Of a DNA stretch of 5,299 bases, positions 1 through 5,064 are shown in pieces. The stretch lies in contig JBEKSX010000123.1 in the NCBI GenBank assembly GCA_049516635.1, positions 1 through 5,299 on the forward strand. The letters are read 5' to 3'. Within the stretch, counting starts at the first letter, position 1. Every line of letters starts with the position of its first letter. The stretch comes from JBEKSX01 sp049516635. GTDB lineage: Bacteria; Bacteroidota; Ignavibacteria; Tepidaquicellales; OLB5. The notes below the pieces were generated by a model. The model ran no database searches, was not told the origin of the DNA, and saw nothing but the letters and a program-made list of their open reading frames with translations. The position numbers and the translations under genes are program-made.

Positions 1-81
1 TATTAGTATTTAGCTTTCTAAAATCGAGTCAGGTAATATCCGCCAAAAGGGACTGACATAACCATAATAATATTTATATAT

Positions 82-591
82 ATGGAAAAAGAGCAGATCA
101 TAAATAATTTAGAATCGAACATAAAAGTTTTTGAAGGGTTATGTGATAATATCACATCAGAGCAAGCGAGATGGAAACCGTCACCGGATAAATGGTCCAT
201 ACTGGAAGTGATCAATCATCTTTACGATGAGGAACAGCTTGATTTCAGGGCACGAGTGGAGAAGCTCTTGAAAAATGATAGGGACTGGAAACCGATAGAT
301 CCGCGGGGTTGGGTCACCTCGAAAAAATATTATGAACGGGAATTCCGCAGTTCACTCGAGAACTTTATAAAAGAAAGAGAACATTCCGTAAAATGGCTCC
401 GCTCGCTTAATAATGAGGGATGGGACACGCCGTTAGAACATCCTAAACTGGGAACGTTCACAGCTTACAAGATGCTCTCAGCATGGCTCGCTCACGACTA
501 TCTGCATATCAGACAGATTATGAGGATATTGTACCAGTACCTGGAAGAGGTCGGAAAAAATGATATGATTATGTATGCAGGGAAGTGGTAG
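82..591 (+). CDS. DinB-like (DinB_2-type) metal-binding four-helix protein
   Basis: The 169-residue product has the length and the motifs of DinB/YfiT-like proteins. These are cytoplasmic four-helix bundles that hold a divalent metal with three histidines; some characterised relatives are thiol-dependent transferases or hydrolases, but most have no known substrate. Seen here: an N-terminal helix, then W-x-P-x-x-x-x-W-S-I-L-E-V-I-N-H-L (residues 31-47) giving the first ligand H46, and a C-terminal helix A-H-D-Y-L-H-I-R-Q giving H138 and H142. All three expected ligands are present, so it appears intact. The ATG at 82 is the first start in frame after the TAA at 34-36. No good Shine-Dalgarno lies at the usual distance and the upstream bases are AT-rich, which is common in Bacteroidota. 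The 3' end is duplicated downstream (701-733). The family assignment is firm; the specific reaction cannot be assigned. Confidence 0.85.
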   Translation: MEKEQIINNLESNIKVFEGLCDNITSEQARWKPSPDKWSILEVINHLYDEEQLDFRARVEKLLKNDRDWKPIDPRGWVTSKKYYEREFRSSLENFIKEREHSVKWLRSLNNEGWDTPLEHPKLGTFTAYKMLSAWLAHDYLHIRQIMRILYQYLEEVGKNDMIMYAGKW

Positions 592-615
592 AAATTAAAC
601 AAGCCCTCGTGTCCT

Positions 616-644
616 CGCGGAGTCTCCTGAATAGGGACTCCGCG
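616..644. repeat. Palindrome 1 (hairpin, 9-bp perfect stem)
   Basis: CGCGGAGTC (616-624) is followed after 11 bases by its exact reverse complement GACTCCGCG (636-644). It starts 25 bases after the stop codon of the DinB-like gene. No T-run follows, so it is not a typical Rho-independent terminator; it looks more like a REP-type intergenic palindrome that could protect or end the transcript. Its core (GGAGTC/GACTCC) resembles that of the neighbouring palindrome at 663-692. Confidence 0.75.
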
Positions 645-662
645 TAGATATCTTCATTAATG

Positions 663-692
663 CATCAGAGTCCTCTTCGAGAGACTCTGATG
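663..692. repeat. Palindrome 2 (hairpin, 10-bp perfect stem)
   Basis: CATCAGAGTC (663-672) pairs exactly with GACTCTGATG (683-692). The 10-base interior can add a short CTC/GAG stem around a TTC loop. No U-tract follows. The AGAGTC/GACTCT core matches the design of palindrome 1. Two small perfect palindromes, AGATATCT (646-653) and CATTAATG (655-662), fill the space between the two hairpins, so 616-692 is almost wholly palindromic. Confidence 0.75.
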
Positions 693-700
693 GTACAACT

Positions 701-733
701 AATGATATGATTATGTATGCAGGTAAATGGTAG
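701..733 (+). repeat. Duplicated 3' end of the DinB-like gene
   Basis: This 33-bp stretch matches the last 33 bp of the DinB-like gene (559-591) at 31 of 33 positions, including the TAG stop. Read in the same frame it would again give NDMIMYAGKW-stop. Both differences are third-codon-position synonymous changes (GGG/GGT and AAG/AAA). Weaker similarity continues for about 20 bases past each stop. There is no start codon or open frame of useful length in front of it, so it is a remnant and not a gene. It could be what is left of a second tandem DinB-like gene after a deletion, or a partial duplication accompanying insertion of the palindromic segment 592-700. Confidence 0.85.
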
Positions 734-743
734 ACATAAGACA

Positions 744-792
744 ACCCCCGTCCGCTTCTGGCGGACACCCCCTTTTCTAAGGGGGATTTTTT
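744..792 (+). terminator. Rho-independent terminator made from a GC-rich palindromic repeat
   Basis: Two hairpins lie side by side. The first is GTCCGC (750-755) with GCGGAC (761-766). The second is CCCCCTT (768-774), loop TTCT, AAGGGGG (779-785), followed by A and six T's (787-792), a classic intrinsic terminator for the DinB-like transcript. A further C-run (745-749) could compete for pairing with the G-run. The reverse complement has the order C-run, TT, loop, AA, G-run, spacer, ACGGGGGT, which is also seen inside the coding regions at 3156-3184 and 4555-4582. This suggests that the terminator is one member of a dispersed repeat family. Confidence 0.8.
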
Positions 793-1016
793 CAGGCACT
801 TGACCTGACGTAACCTAGTCGTTTATTGCTTGTATATTTATCAATATTTTTCATTATATTATAGGCGTCGTAAATAACAAATTCATGGGGGGTTATTGTC
901 AACACTATATTTTTTCAATACACACTTTCCGGGCTTTATTCCATCCCCTCAAACAAACGGGCCTATAACGTATCATTTTTTCATCAAAATTTACACTTAG
1001 TGAAAGGATAGAATAA
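793..1016 (+). other. AT-rich leader upstream of the propeller gene cluster
   Basis: This 224-bp stretch has no gene-like open frame and no RNA gene that I recognise. It must hold the promoter of the three-gene cluster, but no candidate is convincing: TTGTAT (830-835) with TATATT (855-860) has a long 19-bp spacer, and TTGACC (800-805) lacks a good -10. I found no Bacteroidota-type TAnnTTTG. A good ribosome binding site, AAAGGA (1003-1008), lies 8 bases before the first ATG of the cluster. Confidence 0.4.
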
Positions 1017-2027
1017 ATGAAGATCACATTCTACTGTTTATTGCTGCCATGCATCTTAACCCTGAATATTTCTTTTTCACAGAACCAATATGTCGAGCAG
1101 CAATCGGGTGTTACTGTTAGCCTGAACAGCGTCTATGCAATATCGAAGGGACAATATGCATATATTTGCGGTTCAAACGGTACTGTTCTCAAGACAGACA
1201 ATTCGGGTGCGGAGTGGGTAAATGTAAGCGGAAACGGTATCCCATCGAACATTGAACTTGTAAATATTTGCTGTGCAGATTATCAGATTGCTATTACTGC
1301 GGGTTATATCGGCTCCAAAACCTTCGTTTACAGGACAACGAACGGAGGCGATATCTGGATGCAGGTATTTGAACAGGCGGACGGATTCATAAATGGCGTG
1401 TACCTATCGGTATGGCAGGCTGGGTTCATATGCGGTAATCCGGTGGGAGGAAGATGGTCTTTATGGAAGACATCGAATAACGGGCTTAATTGGGACTCAG
1501 CAGGTATGTATCTGCCTCAATCGGGTTCGGAGTCAGGCTGGAATAATGCGATGATAGTATCTAACGATAATATCGCATTCGGAACAAATAACAGCAGGAT
1601 TTATTATTCATCGGATTTTGGATCAAGCTGGGGAATTCAATCAACAGGTTCTGAAATAAATTCCCGTATGGTCTGGATCAATACGAATAACAGTTTTACC
1701 TGCACAGGAGGAACGAACCTGCTTGCCACAACAGATGGAGGAAATTATTGGAAAGATCTATCAGCACCGGGAAACGGAACGATAATGGGATATACAGATG
1801 ACGGTTTGGGCGGAGGAGAATTTCCTCCCGCAAGAGCGTGGTTTGTCAGGAATGATAACACAATATATGCTTCTCAAATGGGCGGGGCATGGGAGGCCGT
1901 ATACACTGCTCCTGACGGAAATTATAATCATATCGATCCGCATGCATGGGGCTATGCCTATGCTGTGCGTTCAAACGGCGGTATCACGAGGATTTTTTTG
2001 CACGATTACAGAACATATGGTAAATAA
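1017..2027 (+). CDS. Exported Asp-box beta-propeller protein, copy 1, lacking a T9SS sorting domain
   Basis: The 336-residue product begins with a Sec signal peptide (basic MK, hydrophobic core about 4-18, likely cleavage near S21). Five Asp-box-like motifs of the form (S/T)-x-(N/D)-x-G-x-x-W then occur at residues 60-67, 107-114, 152-159, 198-205 and 238-245, with a degenerate blade to about 325. Such repeats build BNR/YCF48-like beta-propellers. I see no sialidase catalytic set, so a binding or scaffold role is more likely than glycosidase activity. It aligns throughout with the two downstream genes but stops at GGITRIF plus ten residues, exactly where the others continue into GGVKKIS and the sorting domain. 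A run of seven T's (1993-1999) lies just before the end; shifting frame there adds only about ten residues with slight resemblance to copy 2 and stops at 2037, so the domain is absent and not merely out of frame. The start is supported by AAAGGA 8 bases upstream. How it leaves the periplasm, if it does, is unknown. Confidence 0.8.
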   Translation: MKITFYCLLLPCILTLNISFSQNQYVEQQSGVTVSLNSVYAISKGQYAYICGSNGTVLKTDNSGAEWVNVSGNGIPSNIELVNICCADYQIAITAGYIGSKTFVYRTTNGGDIWMQVFEQADGFINGVYLSVWQAGFICGNPVGGRWSLWKTSNNGLNWDSAGMYLPQSGSESGWNNAMIVSNDNIAFGTNNSRIYYSSDFGSSWGIQSTGSEINSRMVWINTNNSFTCTGGTNLLATTDGGNYWKDLSAPGNGTIMGYTDDGLGGGEFPPARAWFVRNDNTIYASQMGGAWEAVYTAPDGNYNHIDPHAWGYAYAVRSNGGITRIFLHDYRTYGK

Positions 2028-2059
2028 TAAATTTTAAATTTTTTCATAGGTGGGTTAAA

Positions 2060-3382
2060 ATGAAAAAAATAATTTACGTTCTTCTAACCATTACACTTCT
2101 AACTTTCGGAACTTCTTATTCGCAATATGTAGAACAGGTATCAGGGGTGACAACACAGCTGACCAGCTCGTACGCTGTATCTTACAATGCCTCATGGATA
2201 TGCGGTTACAGCGGAGTGGTTTTAAAATCTACGAATACCGGTGCTAGCTGGATCAACGTCAGCGGAAACGGGATACCGAACACCGTAAGCTTGATAAGCA
2301 TCTGCGGCATCAATCAAAACAATGCAGTAACTGCCGGTTACATCGGTTCGAATACTTTTGTTTACCGTACATCTAACAGAGGTGCGAACTGGACACAGGT
2401 ATTTACGGAAACAGGAGGGTTCATAGATGCCATTTATCTTTCAACAAATTCAGGCACGGGATTTATGGTAGGCGATCCGGTAGGAAGCCGGTGGTCATTA
2501 TGGAAAACCACCAACAGCGGACTGAACTGGGACTCAAGCGGATTATATTTACCCCAGGCAGGAACAGAAGCCGGGTGGAACAATTCGATGTCCATTAAGA
2601 ATAATCACATCTGGTTTGGAACAAATAACTCGCGTATCTATCACTCGAGTAATTTAGGAGCAAGCTGGATATCACAATCCACAGCGCCGGAAGTGAACAC
2701 ATATACGGTGTGGTTCTCGCAGGATACAAGCTACGGTTTTGCGGGGGGCACAACATTATTGTTGACAAGTAACGGAGGAACAGTCTGGAGAGATACGACC
2801 GCACCGGGCACCGGAAACTTTACCGGATTTACCGAAGGTGTACAAGGCGTCAAGGATTATCCTCCTATGATAGTATGGTACACAAGAAGTGATAATTCAT
2901 TATACTTGAGGATGTATCCCAGCGTAAACTGGACTTTAGCCTACACTGCACCGGCAGGTACATACAGGTATTTAAGTCCATTGTTATGCGGTTATGCTTT
3001 TGCTGTACGTACAAACGGAGGCATAACGATGATAGTAACAGAAACGGGCGGAGTCAAAAAAATATCAAGCTCAGTTCCCGATGGCTTCAAGCTATACGAT
3101 AATTACCCAAACCCGTTCAACCCATCTACGAAAATAAAGTTCGATGTAAAGTTTTCCCCACTTTACGAAAGGGGGGCAGGGGGGTTCATAACCTTGACTG
3201 TGTACGATGCCCTCGGCCGTGAAGTTGAAACTCTCGTTAACGAACCACTATCTGCCGGTACATACGAAGTCGAATGGCCTGCCCCTTCGGGGACTACAGA
3301 TAAATATACTTCCGGAATTTATTTTTACAGGTTAACAACAGAGGGATACAGCGTGTCCAAGAAGATGATATTGCTAAAATAA
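2060..3382 (+). CDS. Secreted Asp-box beta-propeller protein with T9SS sorting domain, copy 2
   Basis: The 440-residue product has three parts. First is a Sec signal peptide (MKK, hydrophobic 4-17, likely cleavage near SYS-Q22). Next is a propeller with Asp-box-like motifs at 57-64, 104-111, 150-157, 196-203 and 236-243 (spacing 47, 46, 46, 40) and a degenerate sixth blade about 275-330. Last is a type IX secretion type-A sorting domain from about 344 to the end, shown by NYPNPFNPST (348-357), YDALGREVETLVNE, SGIYFYRL and KKMILLK. The domain should direct export through the outer membrane after Sec transport. The propeller is about 70% identical by eye to copy 3. Residues 364-375 (KFSPLYERGAGG) are encoded by a GC-rich palindromic insert. 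AGGTGG (2048-2053) lies 6 bases before the ATG, and the gap from copy 1 is 32 bp, consistent with an operon. The ligand or substrate is not known. Confidence 0.88.
   Translation: MKKIIYVLLTITLLTFGTSYSQYVEQVSGVTTQLTSSYAVSYNASWICGYSGVVLKSTNTGASWINVSGNGIPNTVSLISICGINQNNAVTAGYIGSNTFVYRTSNRGANWTQVFTETGGFIDAIYLSTNSGTGFMVGDPVGSRWSLWKTTNSGLNWDSSGLYLPQAGTEAGWNNSMSIKNNHIWFGTNNSRIYHSSNLGASWISQSTAPEVNTYTVWFSQDTSYGFAGGTTLLLTSNGGTVWRDTTAPGTGNFTGFTEGVQGVKDYPPMIVWYTRSDNSLYLRMYPSVNWTLAYTAPAGTYRYLSPLLCGYAFAVRTNGGITMIVTETGGVKKISSSVPDGFKLYDNYPNPFNPSTKIKFDVKFSPLYERGAGGFITLTVYDALGREVETLVNEPLSAGTYEVEWPAPSGTTDKYTSGIYFYRLTTEGYSVSKKMILLK
3101..3379 (+). other. T9SS C-terminal sorting domain of copy 2
   Basis: This is the conserved part of the sorting domain (residues 348-440), with NYPNPFNPSTKIKF at the start, the strand YDALGREVETLVNE in the middle, and the terminal YFYRL...SKKMILLK. 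In characterised Bacteroidota this domain is recognised by the type IX machinery and is often removed on export. The DNA before the insert (3080-3149) is 63/70 identical to 4471-4540, and 3206-3244 is 37/39 identical to 4603-4641 in copy 3. This is higher than in the preceding propeller blade. Confidence 0.88.
3149..3184 (+). repeat. In-frame palindromic insert in the sorting domain of copy 2
   Basis: The stretch encodes K-F-S-P-L-Y-E-R-G-A-G-G. At DNA level CCCC (3156-3159), A, CTTT, loop ACG, AAAG, G, GGGG (to 3176) forms an 8-bp stem with one mismatch, followed by CA and a second G6 run (3179-3184). It sits in the loop between the KIKFDV and TLTVYDALG strands. A typical sorting domain has a shorter, non-palindromic loop here. 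The layout matches the intergenic repeat 744-785 (reverse strand) and the insert in copy 3. Confidence 0.65.
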
Positions 3383-3447
3383 TTTCTTTAAAAAGAAATG
3401 AATGGGCAAATTAAAATCATACTTTTTTTCAAAAGGGGGGATTTAAA

Positions 3448-4764
3448 ATGAAAAAAATATTTTACTTAATCGTACTTCTCGGTTTCTTTTCACTTAACAA
3501 TTCTTATGCTGAACCAGATTATGTTGAGCAGGTATCCGGTGTGACAACTGCATTGACCAGCGTATACGCGGGTAGCAATATTCCCTGGATTTGCGGGTAC
3601 AACGGCGTGGTTCTTAAAACAAGCAATCTGGGGACTAACTGGATCAATGTGAGCGGTAACGGTATACCGAATACCATCAGTCTTATAAGCATCTGCAATA
3701 TCGATGAAAATATTGCATTAACCGCAGGATACTCGGGTGCTAATACTTTTGTATACAGAACCTCCAACGGAGGCGCTAACTGGACGCAGGTATTTACCGA
3801 AACAAACGGCTTTATAGATGCAGTTTATCTTTCAACAAATTCCGGTACTGGATTTATGGTAGGCGATCCGGTCGGCAGTAGGTGGTCATTATGGAAAACG
3901 ACCAACAGTGGCGCGAATTGGGATTCCACAGGATTGTATTTACCCCAGGCAGGAACGGAAGCCGGGTGGAACAATTCTATTGTGGTAAACGGCAACCATA
4001 TCTGGTTCGGTACAAATAACTCAAGAATATATCATTCCAGAAATTTAGGAATGAATTGGACAGCTCAATCCACTTCCCCGGAAGTAAATTCTTACACTGT
4101 GTATTTTTCCATGATGGACACTGCCTATGGCTTTGCCGGAGGCACTACACTGCTTCTTACTTCTAACGGTGGTATGAACTGGAGGGACACTACAGCACTC
4201 GGAACGGGGGGATTCGGAGGATTTTCCGAAGGAATGCTTGGTGTAGCTAATTTTCCGCCCCAAGTATTGTTTTATGTCAGGAATGATAATACGATATACG
4301 AATCGTTTGGCAGCTCTAGTTGGGGTCCTGCATATACAGCTCCTTCGGGCACTTATTCTCATATCAGTCCTTACTTTACAAGTTTAGCTTATGCAGTCCA
4401 GACACTGGGAGGAATAACCCGTCTTTGGACATTTTTCGGAGGAGTAAAAAAGATTTCATATCTGGTTCCTGATGGCTTCAAGCTATATAATAATTACCCG
4501 AATCCGTTCAATCCTTCAACGAAAATAAAGTTCGATGTAAGACCTCCCCTTTCTCCCCTCCTTGGTAAGGAGGGGACGGGGGTGGTCCTGCTAAGAATAT
4601 ATGATGCCCTCGGCCGTGAGGTTGAAACTCTCGTCAACGAAAAACTCTCCGCCGGAACATACGAGGTCGAATGGAATGCGGATAAATATACTTCGGGTAT
4701 ATACTTTTACAGATTGACATCAGAGGGATACAGTGTAACGAAGAAGATGATATTGTTAAAATAA
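3448..4764 (+). CDS. Secreted Asp-box beta-propeller protein with T9SS sorting domain, copy 3
   Basis: The 438-residue product repeats the plan of copy 2. It has a Sec signal peptide (MKK, hydrophobic 4-16, likely cleavage after SYA-21). Asp-box-like motifs lie at 58-65, 105-112, 151-158, 197-204 and 238-245, with a weak sixth blade to about 327. A T9SS sorting domain runs from about 345 to the end (NYPNPFNPST at 349-358, YDALGREV, SGIYFYRL, KKMILLK). Blades 1-5 are close to copy 2, but the last blade shares RNDNTIY and GGITR with copy 1, which suggests mosaic exchange. Residues 365-378 (RPPLSPLLGKEGTG) come from a palindromic insert. A strong G-rich ribosome binding site, AAAGGGGGG (3432-3440), lies 7 bases before the ATG. 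The 65-bp gap from copy 2 has only a weak AT-rich hairpin (3382-3399), so co-transcription is likely. The family is clear; the ligand or substrate is not known. Confidence 0.88.
   Translation: MKKIFYLIVLLGFFSLNNSYAEPDYVEQVSGVTTALTSVYAGSNIPWICGYNGVVLKTSNLGTNWINVSGNGIPNTISLISICNIDENIALTAGYSGANTFVYRTSNGGANWTQVFTETNGFIDAVYLSTNSGTGFMVGDPVGSRWSLWKTTNSGANWDSTGLYLPQAGTEAGWNNSIVVNGNHIWFGTNNSRIYHSRNLGMNWTAQSTSPEVNSYTVYFSMMDTAYGFAGGTTLLLTSNGGMNWRDTTALGTGGFGGFSEGMLGVANFPPQVLFYVRNDNTIYESFGSSSWGPAYTAPSGTYSHISPYFTSLAYAVQTLGGITRLWTFFGGVKKISYLVPDGFKLYNNYPNPFNPSTKIKFDVRPPLSPLLGKEGTGVVLLRIYDALGREVETLVNEKLSAGTYEVEWNADKYTSGIYFYRLTSEGYSVTKKMILLK
4492..4761 (+). other. T9SS C-terminal sorting domain of copy 3
   Basis: The domain covers residues 349-438, with the same landmarks as in copy 2 and an interrupting palindromic insert after KIKFDV. 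After the insert the protein returns to the family pattern at RIYDALGREVETLVNE. Compared with copy 2 it lacks a short stretch after EVEW (PAPSGTT), a normal variable loop. Confidence 0.88.
4541..4587 (+). repeat. In-frame palindromic insert in the sorting domain of copy 3
   Basis: CCCCTCCTT (4555-4563) pairs perfectly with AAGGAGGGG (4567-4575) around the 3-base loop GGT. An outer stem adds GACC (4541-4544) with GGTC (4584-4587) and CCCC (4546-4549) with GGGG (4579-4582). The translated core is R-P-P-L-S-P-L-L-G-K-E-G-T-G, low in complexity and unlike the family sequence. It occupies the same loop as the insert in copy 2, although the two inserts differ in sequence and length (14 versus 12 residues) while their outer flanks are about 90-95% identical. 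Its right part, ACGGGGGT (4576-4583), also occurs in the intergenic repeat (reverse strand of 744-751). Confidence 0.8.
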
Positions 4765-4800
4765 AATCAGTTTTAGAAAGTAAATTTATATTCTATTGTT

Positions 4801-4865
4801 AGCTCCGTAGGAGCGGAATGTCTATATTAGATTTAATCCTATAGACATCCCGCTCCTACGGAGCT
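4801..4865. repeat. Long inverted repeat downstream of the propeller cluster, possible terminator
   Basis: Two 26-nt arms, 4801-4826 and 4840-4865, pair at 25 of 26 positions around a 13-base loop that contains GATTTAATC. Each arm also contains its own small palindrome (GCTCC-GTA-GGAGC on the left, GCTCC-TAC-GGAGC on the right), so the DNA can fold as one long hairpin or two short ones. It begins 36 bases after the stop of copy 3 and is followed by a T-rich but interrupted stretch (4866-4890). It could therefore end the cluster transcript or stabilise its 3' end. I believe near-identical GCTCCGTAGGAGCG repeats are common in related genomes, but that is from memory. The form suggests a MITE- or REP-like non-coding element. 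Confidence 0.85.
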
Positions 4866-4930
4866 TATTTAGTTTTTATTTCATTTTTTCACATTATAAT
4901 ATTAATGCTATTATATTAGTAATTTATATA

Positions 4931-4963
4931 TTGTTAATAAAATAAAAACCGTATATTATTTTG
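4931..4963 (+). promoter_or_regulatory. Candidate promoter for the GRAM-like gene
   Basis: TTGTTA (4931-4936), a 17-bp spacer and TATTAT (4954-4959) fit a housekeeping promoter well. An overlapping Bacteroidota-style match also exists: TTG (4931-4933), 22 bases, then TTATTTTG (4956-4963), one mismatch from TAnnTTTG. The surrounding 4866-5064 is extremely AT-rich, so chance matches are likely. The transcript would have a leader of roughly 95 bases. Confidence 0.4.
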
Positions 4964-5064
4964 TTAGTAACTGTAACTAATTATTTATTTTAACTGTTTA
5001 CAGAATGTAATTGAGTTCTAAGAAATTAGCTTCAATCTTAACAAACTTATAACAGTAAACAACC

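Noticed and set aside
18..215. Minus-strand 65-codon open frame at the left edge
   Set aside because: It overlaps the start of the clear DinB-like gene and shows no domain or signal.
616..792. Possible CRISPR array from closely spaced palindromes
   Set aside because: The palindromes differ from each other, there are no equal-length unique spacers, and no regular direct repeat is present.
1798..2037. 79-codon open frame overlapping the end of copy 1 on the + strand
   Set aside because: It is out of frame with a well-supported gene, lacks its own ribosome binding site and has no recognisable domain. Only its last residues were considered, as a possible frameshift trace.
3432..3444. Ribosome binding site of copy 3 (AAAGGGGGGATTT) as a half-copy of the GC-rich repeat, resembling 779-789
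   Set aside because: The match is a short purine-rich string that a strong Shine-Dalgarno would produce anyway, and no left arm is present.
1761..4362. Minus-strand open frames at 1761-1943, 2595-2804, 3519-3767 and 4045-4362
   Set aside because: All lie wholly opposite the conserved propeller genes, have no sensible motifs, and reflect the codon pattern of the + strand genes.
1017..4764. Sialidase (neuraminidase) function from the Asp-box motifs
   Set aside because: Asp-boxes only mark the propeller fold; I could not identify the arginine triad, the Tyr/Glu pair and the Asp expected of a sialidase active site.
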